Source of the DNA: Polyangiaceae bacterium
Lineage (GTDB): Bacteria; Myxococcota_A; Polyangia; Polyangiales; Polyangiaceae
Assembly: GCA_013214025.1 (NCBI GenBank)
Contig: JABSRN010000164.1
Coordinates: 1 to 64,000 of the forward strand
Reading direction: 5' to 3'
DNA: 64,000 nucleotides
Part shown: piece after piece, positions 56,457 to 64,000 of the stretch
How the letters are laid out: each line of letters begins with the position of its first letter
Position numbering within the stretch: position 1 is the first letter of the stretch
Position numbers and translations under genes: made by a program
Notes under the pieces: generated by a model
The model's database searches: none
Seen by the model: only the letters and a program-made list of their open reading frames with translations
What the model was told of the DNA's origin: nothing

Positions 56457-58439
56457 TTGGGACACATACTCATCGTTGATGACGACCCGGCGGTTTGTCG
56501 AGGACTACGCGCAACATTAGAGCGTGCGCAACACCAGGTGACAGTGGTGTCGACCGCGGCGGAGGCGCTCCTTCAGATGGAGACCGTTTCCAACGATGTC
56601 GTGCTCGCGAGCGCCCTCTTGCCCGCTGCCTCCCGCGGAGAGTTAACGTCTTTGGTGGGGCAGCAGCACCCCGATTGCAGTCTTTTGCTCATTGGCTCTG
56701 ACCCGGAACCAGATGCCAGCAGGGAGCCTACGAGCGCCCCGCCCTTCGAGAGACTGTCGACACCCGTCCGTAGCGACGAACTGTTGCGCTGCGTATCCGC
56801 CGCGCTCCGGATCGCCTATCTGGAAAGACAAGTACGAGACGTCAGGAGACAGAGCCGAGCGTTCCAGGGAGTACTCGACGAGATGCCACGGGAGCTCCGT
56901 CCCCCGCAGAACAATGCTCACCAGGCGCTAGAAGACGCTCCGGCGCACCTGACGAGCATTGCCACCAACATCCCTGGGGTGCTCTGCCAGCTGGCGCTAG
57001 GGCCAGCTTCCGACGTATTGGTTCCCTACCTCGGCGACAGCGCCCAACGCTTCCTCCAACTCGATCCTGAGCGCGTGATGCATCGGCCCAGTGAAATGTT
57101 GGACCGAATAGCCCCCAGCGACCGACAACGGTTGGCGGACGACTTGTTGCGCGCCATCGAAACCCAGCGCCCACTCAGCTGGGAGGGCCGGTACACGCCC
57201 CCCGCAGGCGAAGAACAGTGGCTCCAGTACACAGGACATCCCGGCAAGACGAACGGCCCCAACACGGCAGATGGCATATTCGTCAACATCACCGAGCGGA
57301 AACGACTGCAGGCGCGACTCATGAGAAGCGACCGCATGGCGACCATGGGCATGCTGGCAACTGGGCTGGGTCACGAGATCAACAACCCTCTGACCTCCGG
57401 GATCGCCAATCTCGAATTGTTAGGCGACGCACTCACCGCAGAAGGGCTGGCTCGTCGTCATCCGGAATTTGTTGAGTTGCTGAGCGAAGCGGCCGAAGGA
57501 GCCCTCCGGGTGAACGAGATCGCACAAGACCTAAAGGCATTTGGTGGACGGGGGGACGACGAGACCCAGCTCATCGACTTGCCGCGTGTCCTCGACTCGG
57601 CGGCGCGCATTGCGCAGAACGAGGTTCGTCACCGAGCAGTACTCACCAGAAGCTACGATGAAACCCCCAGAGTGCTGGGCAGCAGCCCTGCTCTAGGCCA
57701 AGTCTTTCTCAACCTGATCATGAACGCAGCCCAATCCTTTCCGGATGACCATGCGAGCGAGCACCGAATCGAAATATCCACCGGAACCCACCCGGACGGG
57801 CGTGCCCTCGTTGAAATCCGCGACACGGGTCGCGGTATCCCAGAGGAGCTACTGAGCGGCTTGTTCGATCCCTTCGTGAGCGGCCGGCACGATGGGCGCG
57901 GTACGGGCATTGGACTCTACATCTGTCGGGAAACCGTAACCGCCATGGGGGGCGTGCTGACCCTAGCCACCGGCGCCACGGGGACCACGTGTACGATCCT
58001 ACTCCCGGACGCCCCTCCGCAGTCCGACGTGCATCCCGCCCCGGTATCGGCTCGTCCCCCCAAAAGCAACACAGCTCGCGTACTGGTGATCGACGATGAA
58101 GCGCTTATCGGACGCATTATTCGCCGCGGCTTAGTCGAACACGCCGTTCGTGTTGAACTCAACACTCGCTCGGCTGAAGCGGCGTTGGCGGAAGAAAGCT
58201 TCGACGTCATCCTTTGTGACGTCATGATGCCAGACGGAAGCGGACCAGACCTTTACCAGCACATTGCCAGATTGCACCCCGGCGAAGAGAAAAAGCTCAT
58301 CTTCATGACGGGGGGAGCATTCACGTCTGAAGCTCGGTCGTTTTTGGCCGGGGTCAAAAATCCGATCCTAGAGAAACCGTTCACGCTGCCGGACGTGCGT
58401 GCCGCCGTATCGGACCTGGCCGCCCGCAGCGCCAGCTAG
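56457..58439 (+). CDS. Hybrid histidine kinase (REC-PAS-HisKA-HATPase-REC)
   Basis: A 660-residue soluble kinase that starts with a TTG (TTGGGACAC). The N-terminal receiver-like domain (HILIVDDDPAVCRGLRATLE) keeps the acidic pocket, but the phosphoacceptor position reads ASALLPAAS with no Asp, so it is probably a pseudo-receiver. A PAS-like part follows (LTSIATNIPGVLCQLALG to WLQYTGH, about 160-285), then HisKA with LGHEINNPLTSGIANLE (His306), the N box NLIMNAAQSFP, G1 DTGRGIPEELL and G2 GRGTGIGLYICRE, and a C-terminal receiver ARVLVIDDEALIGRIIRR with DVILCDVMMPDGSG (Asp588). This makes a relay to an external phosphotransfer protein likely. Single gene; stimulus unknown. Confidence 0.93.
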   Translation: MGHILIVDDDPAVCRGLRATLERAQHQVTVVSTAAEALLQMETVSNDVVLASALLPAASRGELTSLVGQQHPDCSLLLIGSDPEPDASREPTSAPPFERLSTPVRSDELLRCVSAALRIAYLERQVRDVRRQSRAFQGVLDEMPRELRPPQNNAHQALEDAPAHLTSIATNIPGVLCQLALGPASDVLVPYLGDSAQRFLQLDPERVMHRPSEMLDRIAPSDRQRLADDLLRAIETQRPLSWEGRYTPPAGEEQWLQYTGHPGKTNGPNTADGIFVNITERKRLQARLMRSDRMATMGMLATGLGHEINNPLTSGIANLELLGDALTAEGLARRHPEFVELLSEAAEGALRVNEIAQDLKAFGGRGDDETQLIDLPRVLDSAARIAQNEVRHRAVLTRSYDETPRVLGSSPALGQVFLNLIMNAAQSFPDDHASEHRIEISTGTHPDGRALVEIRDTGRGIPEELLSGLFDPFVSGRHDGRGTGIGLYICRETVTAMGGVLTLATGATGTTCTILLPDAPPQSDVHPAPVSARPPKSNTARVLVIDDEALIGRIIRRGLVEHAVRVELNTRSAEAALAEESFDVILCDVMMPDGSGPDLYQHIARLHPGEEKKLIFMTGGAFTSEARSFLAGVKNPILEKPFTLPDVRAAVSDLAARSAS

Positions 58440-58499
58440 TTCGCGCCCCGGCTGATCTCACGGGTGTTCACCCGACTCTAGGCTCTGCTGCGACTGCGC

Positions 58500-58864
58500 T
58501 CAGGGCTTCCTGATTTCGAGCGTGAAGAAACCGCCATTATTATACTGATCTCTATCGTGAAAGTTGACTCGAATGGGCTCGCCAAGTCCGACGAAGTCGA
58601 TCTCGTAGATATGACGGGGCTCGTACTCGCCCCAGTACGGCGTTCGCTGGGCGTTGACGTTGGTGTCATCAATAGCGACGCCCTTCGATGCCTGGCACGG
58701 ACAGGTCGGGAGGGCCGGTATTGAAGCTGTGACACGCGTGCCCTCGGGCTCCGTAATAGCGTGCCACTCACCTTAAGTCGGTACACCTCCCCCAATAACA
58801 ACGTGGCGACCGAGTATACGGCGCTGCGATCGGACGGCACGATGATCACCTCGATCGGGCTCAT
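58500..58864 (-). pseudogene. Small frameshifted protein, unrecognised
   Basis: From ATG 58862-58864 the frame reads MSPIEVIIVPSDRSAVYSVA and TLLLGEVYRLKVSGT (about 35 codons). Then a one-base shift is needed to reach the coherent continuation ITEPEGTRVTASIPALPTCP, CQASKGVAIDDTNVNAQRTP, YWGEYEPRHIYEIDFVGLGE and INNGG-like YNNGGFFTLEIRKP, ending at TGA 58500-58502. The total length of 365 bases is not a multiple of three, as expected for one indel. It looks like a small beta-sandwich (the DxD and EYEP-HxYEID pattern reminds me of lectin-like folds). Whether the break is real or a sequencing error is open. Confidence 0.5.
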
Positions 58865-59032
58865 GTCGCTTGGTAGTGGGTAAACTTTAGATAAGTGGGC
58901 CTCGTTCGGCCCTTCGGCGCAGAGGTTGGTTTGCCGACCACCCACCACCAAGTGAGAAGAGCCCCGAGCCCGCCTGCCCCCCCCCCCGGACCCGGTCCAT
59001 CCCCGAAGGGCACTGCCCGAACATTCTTGTAG

Positions 59033-59115
59033 TAGCCCCTCCCGGGCTCGAACCGGGACGCCCGTAAGGGCCGCGGATTTTAAATCCACTGCGTCTGCCA
59101 TTCCGCCAAGGGGCC
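59033..59115 (-). tRNA. tRNA-Leu (anticodon TAA)
   Basis: Read on the minus strand, the acceptor 5-prime GGCCCCT (59115-59109) pairs with AGGGGCT (59040-59034) plus discriminator A59033. The anticodon stem GTGGA/TCCGC closes the loop TTTAAAA with TAA at positions 34-36, a class II variable arm GGCCCTTACGGGC follows, and the T-arm is CCCGG-TTCGAGC-CCGGG. Size is 83 bases without an encoded CCA. UUA is a rare leucine codon in this GC-rich genome. Confidence 0.93.
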
Positions 59116-59212
59116 GTAAGGCCAGTCTTCTAGCAGATGCAGTGGGCCGCGGGTTCGCGTGTGCCGAATTTCCGGTGACCAGCGTGAGACGCAAGGTTAG
59201 GCTCGGCTGTCA

Positions 59213-59830
59213 ATGACTGCGCTCCACAGTGCCCTGTCCGTCCAGCTTGTTGCGGGCTTGCTGATGTTCGCACAGACCGGCTGCGCTGACGATACCGGTA
59301 ACACCACCGACAACGAGTCAACGACCCCGGGCCGCGTGCCGGGCAGTGAACAGGCCGAGTGCGCCCCGGACGATGTCTGTGATCCGGGGTTGGTTTGCGC
59401 CTCCGGGCTTTGCGTAACACTACCTGACGGGACCACGACCGCCGCTAGCTCCGAGCTTGTGTTCACGCTCAACTGGAGTGCGCCCGAAGATCTCGATTTG
59501 GTAGTCGAGCTGCCGAACGGAGAGCGAATCGACAGCGACAATCCGACCACCGAAAATGGCTGGCTGGTGAGGGACGAAATCAGAGGCGGAAGGGACGTTG
59601 AGGAACGCATCCGCATCGTCGCTCCCCAACAAGGCACCTACGTTTACTGGGCGGTGAATTTCGGTGGGGACCTGCCGATCAGCGCGACGCTGACAGGCAA
59701 CGCCACCGCAGATTCGCGCCACGAAGAGCAGATATCCCTACCGCCAGTGTCCGGTTCTGAGTCGGAACATTTCGTACTTATCGTCGAATACCCCCCCCGT
59801 CGTAGGACCTCGGACGATCCGGTCGAGTAA
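59213..59830 (+). CDS. DUF2135/YfaP-like lipoprotein
   Basis: A 205-residue lipoprotein with signal peptide VAGLLMFAQTGC (Cys24). A Cys-containing linker (CAPDDVCDPGLVCASGLC, about 49-66) resembles a short knottin unit. The C-terminal 120 residues are a beta-sandwich with the pattern ELVFTLNWSAPEDLDLVVEL, NGWLVRDEIRGGRDVEERIR, GTYVYWAVNFGGDLPISATL, as in DUF2135/YfaP-like proteins that carry a W-x-x-x-x-D-L-D-L strand. It probably sits in the outer envelope. It follows the tRNA on the opposite strand. Ligand unknown. Confidence 0.75.
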   Translation: MTALHSALSVQLVAGLLMFAQTGCADDTGNTTDNESTTPGRVPGSEQAECAPDDVCDPGLVCASGLCVTLPDGTTTAASSELVFTLNWSAPEDLDLVVELPNGERIDSDNPTTENGWLVRDEIRGGRDVEERIRIVAPQQGTYVYWAVNFGGDLPISATLTGNATADSRHEEQISLPPVSGSESEHFVLIVEYPPRRRTSDDPVE

Positions 59831-59999
59831 CGCCGATGGGTCGCCGAATGTGGGAACCTAGCACCGGTGTAGGTTAATCCCTCACACTTTATAGACTTAT
59901 TATATCAGCCAGTTACCCGATCAATGGGCGATCCTGATCAATATGCTCTTGGTCGATCTAAGAGGCCGTGATAGCGCATCGCTCAATTCGGGAGATCAT

Positions 60000-60470
60000 A
60001 TGAGCGGTGAACGGAAAAAACTCGGAGCCTACGCGCCCAGCGGAACGTATGCAGCTGTTTCGGGAAACGCGGTGGAACCGGTCGAAATCAGTCTGACCGG
60101 GGTGCTCACCCAAGCCAGCCTGCAAGGCGCCATCCAGCGTATCGACGAAGCAGTCAGCGCGTCAGGCCGAAGAGCCGCTCTCTTCGACTGCGCGGAGGTG
60201 ATGACCCACGACGGCTTGATCCGCGAGCGCCTGCTCAGCTGGATATTGAGCGCCAGCCAGGTCACCTGCGTCGCCATTATCACGAGTAATCCGCTACTCA
60301 GGGTCATGATCGGCTCGGTAGCCCTGGCATCTAACCGCGAGCTGCGTGCCTTCGACACACGAGCCAACGCCATCGAGTGGGCACGAGTCCGCCACCACCA
60401 GGCACTGCAGCGTACGTCGTCGCGGCCTCCCAGCCGGTATTCCTACCGCGGCAATCCCAAAACCGAGTAA
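60000..60470 (+). CDS. SpoIIAA/STAS-like protein
   Basis: A 156-residue cytoplasmic protein starting at ATG 60000 with a fine RBS (GGGAG, 6 bases before). An in-frame ATG 57 bases upstream exists, but the RBS favours the downstream one. The fold order is EPVEISLTGVLTQASLQGAI, RIDEAVSASGRRAALFDCAE, SASQVTCVAIITSNPLLRVM and LRAFDTRANAIEWARVRHH, matching the STAS-like C-terminal module of the kinase at 21580 in layout. It ends in a Ser/Arg-rich tail. STAS-like domains often regulate partners, but no partner is nearby. It is upstream of feoA with a 113-base gap. Confidence 0.65.
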   Translation: MSGERKKLGAYAPSGTYAAVSGNAVEPVEISLTGVLTQASLQGAIQRIDEAVSASGRRAALFDCAEVMTHDGLIRERLLSWILSASQVTCVAIITSNPLLRVMIGSVALASNRELRAFDTRANAIEWARVRHHQALQRTSSRPPSRYSYRGNPKTE

Positions 60471-60546
60471 CGGCCTCCGCGTCTGCCCCGGCAGGGCGCT
60501 GCAGCACCGATACGACGCGGCGTATCTTCAGCGGCTTGGCCCTTAT

Positions 60547-60561
60547 TGATAACGACTTTCA
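60547..60561 (+). promoter_or_regulatory. Fur-box candidate before feoA
   Basis: The 15 bases TGATAACGACTTTCA fit the 7-1-7 Fur consensus TGATAAT-N-ATTATCA at 11 of 14 positions and end 22 bases before the feoA ATG, a normal repressor position. It would make iron import iron-repressed. Confidence 0.5.
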
Positions 60562-60583
60562 ATTCATGTAGGACGGACGGCCA

Positions 60584-60832
60584 ATGATGACATTGAGTGC
60601 CGTAGCCGTCGGACAGTCCGTCGTCGTCCGGCGTGTCGGCGGCGAGCGCTCCTTTCGCCGACGCCTGATGGAGCTCGGAGTATTGCCCGGCACACAAATG
60701 CGTCTCATGCGAATCGCGCCCCTGGGCGATCCGATGGAACTACTTGTGCGCGGGTGCAGCATGTCAATTCGTCGATCCGAGGCGGACTCCATCGAGGTGC
60801 ACAGCATCGACACCAGTGCAGGCAGCCCATGA
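60584..60832 (+). CDS. feoA: FeoA, small protein of ferrous-iron uptake
   Basis: An 82-residue SH3-like protein that binds and modulates FeoB. MTLSAVAVGQSVVVRRVGGE, RSFRRRLMELGVLPGTQMRL and GDPMELLVRGCSMSIRRSEA are the FeoA layout, with the LGVLPG turn diagnostic. It overlaps feoB by ATGA (60829-60832). A Fur-like site precedes it, and two adjacent ATG codons (60584 and 60587) are possible starts. Confidence 0.92.
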   Translation: MMTLSAVAVGQSVVVRRVGGERSFRRRLMELGVLPGTQMRLMRIAPLGDPMELLVRGCSMSIRRSEADSIEVHSIDTSAGSP

Positions 60833-62976
60833 ACTCTGTTCAATCCACCGTCCCCGACAACAACGCTGAAGGCGCGACCCCACGGATCGCCATCATCGGG
60901 AATCCTAACGTAGGAAAATCGACGATCTTCAACCGTCTCACCGGAGCCAGCGTCAAGGTCGGGAATTATCCGGGTGTCACGGTAGAGCGCAGCGTCGGCC
61001 GGCTCGACATCGGCGGAACTGAAGCGCTGAGCCTCATTGACGTGCCCGGCACCTACTCTTTGAGTGCGCGCTCCGCGGAAGAACAAATCGCGATTCAGGA
61101 GGCTCTGGGTCTCGGCGACTTTCCGGCACCCGATCTCGTCTTGGTCGTTCTCGATGCCGGACAGTTGACGCGTAATCTGTACCTCGCCGTCCAGCTCGCC
61201 GAGCTACGTGCCCCAATGGTCGTCGCCCTGAATATGGTGGACGAGGCACTCGAGGCGCCTTCGCCGGAGGCGGTGAGCCAGCTACTCGGTGTGCCCTGTG
61301 TGGGTACCAACGCGCGATCCGGCAGCGGATTGGACGAACTGCGCGATGCGCTCCGAGCCGCCGTGGAACATCCTCCCCGCCCCACGACCGAGGTGCGCTA
61401 CCCAGCAAAGCTGATGGCGGTCATCGATCGATTGGTGGAAGCCTTGCCCGAAGCATGGCGCGGTTCTGTCGAACGGGACAGAGGACTAGCGCTCTGGACG
61501 CTATTGAGCGTGGATAAAAACGACGAGCTGGAGAACATCCCGAGCACGCTGCGCCGCGCCTCCCTCAACGCCTACACGGAACTCGAACCCGTGCTCGACG
61601 TGGACGAAGTCGTCATCGAAACTCGATACCGTTACATCGAAGAGCAGCTACTAGCCGGCCGCAGTAGTTCCAAAACGGAAATCAAGCGCCCCTTCAGTGA
61701 ACGTATCGACCGTATAGCGCTGCACCCGCTGTTCGGCTTCGCTCTGTTTGTAGCGGTGATGCTACTGCTCTTTCAGACGCTATTCGCTTGGTCCGATCCG
61801 CTGATCGGCGCCGTGGAAAATGGCATCGCTGCGCTCCAAGGACTGGCCAGTAGCACTCTCCCATCAGGAATATTCCGGGATCTCATCACCGAGGGAGTGA
61901 TTGGTGGTGTCGGCAACGTTGTCGTGTTCTTGCCCCAAATTGTGCTGCTGTTTTTCTTGCTCGGCCTCCTCGAGGACTGCGGCTACATGTCCCGCATCGC
62001 CTACCTTATGGATCGCATCATGCGAAGTTGCGGACTGCATGGTCGCGCCTTTGTTCCCATGTTCTCCGGCTTCGCGTGTGCCGTGCCGGCGATTTTGGCA
62101 ACCCGGACCATGGAACGTCAACGGGATCGACTGCTCACCATGATGGTCGTGCCCCTCATGAGTTGTTCGGCGCGACTCCCCGTTTACACACTGATAATCG
62201 CCGCTCTGTTCCCTCCCGCCAGCGTTTACGGCATCTCCATTCAGAGTTGGTTGATGGTGGGCATGTATCTATTTTCCACGGCAACAGCCCTGGTGGCTGC
62301 CGCCGTACTGGGGCGAACTGCCGTCAAAGGCCGCCATGTGCCCCTGCTCATGGAGCTGCCTCCTTACCGCACGCCGGATCTCTGGTCCACAGTGCACATG
62401 GTCTGGCAACGTTCCCGGAGCTTTCTGAAAGAAGCGGGCACTGTCATTCTCGCGTGCACCATCCTTCTCTGGGCTCTGTTGTCGTTTCCTAAGCCAGCGC
62501 CAATCGCGCTCGATGCCGCTTCAGCGAAATCCAATACCGAGATGTCCCAGCCCAGCGCGCTCGAACAAAGTTACGCCGGTCAGCTAGGGAAAACACTGGA
62601 GCCTGCGATCGAGCCGTTGGGATTCGATTGGAAAATCGGCGTGGGATTGATCGGTGCCTTTGCTGCCCGCGAGGTGTTCGTCTCCACCATGGGCCTGGTG
62701 TACGGCATCGGTGACGAGGACGTAGAGTCGCCACTCCGAGAACGCCTCCGGGCGGAATCCACAGCCGATGGCAAGCCCCGCTACACCCCGTTGGTGGGGC
62801 TCTCGCTGATGATCTTCTTTGCCCTGGCGTGCCAATGCATGAGCACCCTGGCCGTGGTCAAACGCGAGACACGTACTTGGCGCTGGCCGGCCTTCATGTT
62901 CGCCTACATGACGGCCCTAGCCTGGGTATGCAGCTTCGTCGTTTACCAGGGCGGAGTCTGGCTCGGTTACGGATAG
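60829..62976 (+). CDS. feoB: FeoB, ferrous-iron transporter GTPase
   Basis: A 715-residue inner-membrane protein for Fe2+ uptake. The N-terminal G domain has the P-loop GNPNVGKST (24-32), DVPG (71-74) and NMVD (135-138) motifs, then the helical GDI-like domain. The membrane part contains two Gate/core repeats with MLLLFQTLFAWSDPLIGAVE, LEDCGYMSRIAYLMDRIMRS (Cys region), GFACAVPAILATRTME and FLKEAGTVILACTILLWALL. The stretch GAFAAREVFVSTMGLVYG near residue 610 is also a core motif. No FeoC gene follows. Its start overlaps feoA, so translation is coupled. Confidence 0.95.
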   Translation: MNSVQSTVPDNNAEGATPRIAIIGNPNVGKSTIFNRLTGASVKVGNYPGVTVERSVGRLDIGGTEALSLIDVPGTYSLSARSAEEQIAIQEALGLGDFPAPDLVLVVLDAGQLTRNLYLAVQLAELRAPMVVALNMVDEALEAPSPEAVSQLLGVPCVGTNARSGSGLDELRDALRAAVEHPPRPTTEVRYPAKLMAVIDRLVEALPEAWRGSVERDRGLALWTLLSVDKNDELENIPSTLRRASLNAYTELEPVLDVDEVVIETRYRYIEEQLLAGRSSSKTEIKRPFSERIDRIALHPLFGFALFVAVMLLLFQTLFAWSDPLIGAVENGIAALQGLASSTLPSGIFRDLITEGVIGGVGNVVVFLPQIVLLFFLLGLLEDCGYMSRIAYLMDRIMRSCGLHGRAFVPMFSGFACAVPAILATRTMERQRDRLLTMMVVPLMSCSARLPVYTLIIAALFPPASVYGISIQSWLMVGMYLFSTATALVAAAVLGRTAVKGRHVPLLMELPPYRTPDLWSTVHMVWQRSRSFLKEAGTVILACTILLWALLSFPKPAPIALDAASAKSNTEMSQPSALEQSYAGQLGKTLEPAIEPLGFDWKIGVGLIGAFAAREVFVSTMGLVYGIGDEDVESPLRERLRAESTADGKPRYTPLVGLSLMIFFALACQCMSTLAVVKRETRTWRWPAFMFAYMTALAWVCSFVVYQGGVWLGYG

Positions 62977-63087
62977 TGCCGTCGCACTGCCGGTCGCCCC
63001 TTGACCTTCCCAGACGATGAACCGGTCCCAGTGGCTGCGGGAACGACCGCGCGTAAAGCACAAAGAACGGTTTCGAAAACTCTGCTC

Positions 63088-63999
63088 TTAGAAGGCTCCG
63101 CCGAACATGGCGAAGCCGCGGCTCTCGCCGAGGGCAACGTTGAAGCGCATGTTTTTCACCATCGCGTCGTCCGATGTCTCGTCGCCGTCATCGGAACCGC
63201 CGGTAAAAAATAGGTAGGCGCCGACCCCGATACCGACAACTCCGACACCCATGGTTATGTCCGCGATCAGTAGTTCTTGTGCCACGCCATCGACGGCGGA
63301 ATCGGAACAACCGGCTAAGGTCGCTCCACATGTGTCTTTTAGATCCGTCTTGTTGCCATTGGCACTGAAGCCCAAAAAGGCGCCGACTCCGAGGATCACG
63401 AGACCCGAGCTACCAACGATGTATGCCACGGTGTGGTCGGACCCAGCGTCGTCGTCCTCTGCCCCGGTCTCGCCTTTGTCTGATGCGGCATGCTTCGCAT
63501 CCTCTTCATCAGCACCGAACTTGACGGAGATGTCTCGGTTTTGCTTGCCCTGGCGGACCAGTAGCTGACGCTCAACGACTTCGCCGTTGTAGGTAAACTT
63601 GAACTTATGGCGACCCGGATCCACGTCGATAGGCTTGCCGTCGAGTTCCTCAGCGAGGACCTCACCGTCCATTTCGACTTTGACCTCGAACAGTTCTTCG
63701 GCACCTGAGGTCGCCGCGAACACCAAGGAAGGCATCTCCTCTTTCACTTCGTCCAACCAAGCGGCGCAGTCGGTCTGGATGAAACTCGGACAGAGGGAGC
63801 GAGCACAAACCAGCAGGTGCTCCCGAGCCTCACTCAAACGAGAGTCAGCTCGAGTCTCCTGAGCGCCCTCGTAGGCAATGGCACACTTGGCTTTTTCGCT
63901 CGGCGCGGCTCTCGCCGCAGTCGAAACGGAGAGAATGGGAGCGACGGCAAACACCGCCAACAGAGCTGCGCGACACGGTAAGCTTCGGAAAAGAAACAT
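63088..63999 (-). CDS. Secreted protein with PEGA-like and C-terminal membrane region
   Basis: A 303-residue protein that starts one base inside the window edge. Signal peptide MFLFRSLPCRAALLAVFAVA is followed by a Cys-containing helical part (AKCAIAYEGAQETRADSRLS, EHLLVCARSLCPSFIQTDCA), a PEGA-like beta module (FEVKVEMDGEVLAEELDGKP, VDPGRHKFKFTYNGEVVERQ) that may bind cell-envelope polymers, an acidic linker (GETGAEDDDAGSDHT) and two helices (AYIVGSSGLVILGVGAFLGF and ITMGVGVVGIGVGAYLFF). This order occurs repeatedly in myxobacterial genomes. It converges on feoB. The promoter lies outside the window. Confidence 0.8.
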   Translation of the reverse strand: MFLFRSLPCRAALLAVFAVAPILSVSTAARAAPSEKAKCAIAYEGAQETRADSRLSEAREHLLVCARSLCPSFIQTDCAAWLDEVKEEMPSLVFAATSGAEELFEVKVEMDGEVLAEELDGKPIDVDPGRHKFKFTYNGEVVERQLLVRQGKQNRDISVKFGADEEDAKHAASDKGETGAEDDDAGSDHTVAYIVGSSGLVILGVGAFLGFSANGNKTDLKDTCGATLAGCSDSAVDGVAQELLIADITMGVGVVGIGVGAYLFFTGGSDDGDETSDDAMVKNMRFNVALGESRGFAMFGGAF

Positions 64000-64000
64000 C

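Noticed and set aside
58977-58987. Run of 11 C residues (also 9 C near 25931) considered as phase-variation tracts.
   Set aside because: They are outside genes or in short gaps, so they cannot switch a frame; they may simply be hard-to-sequence spots.
58478-59194. Minus-strand open frame of 238 codons covering the tRNA and upstream DNA.
   Set aside because: It contains a tRNA gene, and only the short stretch from 58864 downward looks coding; the C-terminal half is better read in another frame.

Overview
The window looks like a chromosomal segment of a myxobacterium (Myxococcota, probably Polyangiales-like). The clues are about 60% G+C, a MYXO-CTERM type C-terminus on a secreted dehydrogenase, a myxobacterial-style Ser/Thr kinase (HRDVSPQN loop), several PilZ and response-regulator pieces, and a very large number of lipoproteins with Gly/Ser/Asp/Ala-rich linkers and Cys-rich modules. 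I see no phage, no complete insertion sequence, no CRISPR array and no rRNA. There is one tRNA, tRNA-Leu(TAA). Taxonomy is inferred from gene style only.

Layout. 0-7.7 kb: TPR lipoprotein, enoyl-CoA hydratase, FG-GAP lipoprotein, elongation factor P with a clear terminator, a membrane TPR protein, an MmcQ/YjbR protein, a DUF2185 protein, and a two-gene unit ending in a 43-codon signal-peptide ORF. 7.8-14 kb: an Arg/Lys-rich protein with a barrel-like C-terminus, a large Hsp70 / J-like fusion, a TerB-like protein and a TrmN6-like methyltransferase. 14.2-19.4 kb: a PQQ-type sugar dehydrogenase translationally coupled to a peroxiredoxin-like gene whose active-site cysteine codon is UGA (probable selenoprotein), followed by a graveyard of broken genes: a secreted protein behind a good sigma-54 promoter, its probable sigma-54 activator, a PilZ protein and a kinase fragment. 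19.4-29.2 kb: GMC oxidoreductase, Ser/Thr kinase with a STAS-like tail, lipoproteins, GNAT protein, zinc-ribbon membrane protein and two odd receiver domains. 29.3-46.2 kb: an envelope island of lipoproteins and outer-membrane proteins, interrupted by an MBL-like protein, a broken LysR gene beside an intact glutathione S-transferase, a CapA-like lipoprotein, a broken M15 peptidase, and an ECF sigma factor operon. 46.2-54.3 kb: housekeeping genes (thiD, MATE exporter, HAD phosphatase, metG, PilZ protein, RNA methyltransferase). 54.3-64 kb: a frameshifted lipoprotein, hybrid histidine kinase, tRNA-Leu, a STAS-like protein, feoAB with a Fur-box candidate, and a signal-peptide membrane protein running to the window edge.

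The strongest unusual signal is the in-frame UGA at 16128-16130, in a W-U-x-x-C context with a bacterial-SECIS-like hairpin just downstream. The second is the density of decayed genes: about eight loci carry frameshifts, nonsense codons or deletions. That could be real gene decay or consensus errors in the assembly, and the reads must decide. Others are the Hsp70-J-like fusion, an 18-residue beta-solenoid lipoprotein, a perfect 21-bp inverted duplication at a deletion scar, and a dead sigma-54 regulator next to its probable dead target.
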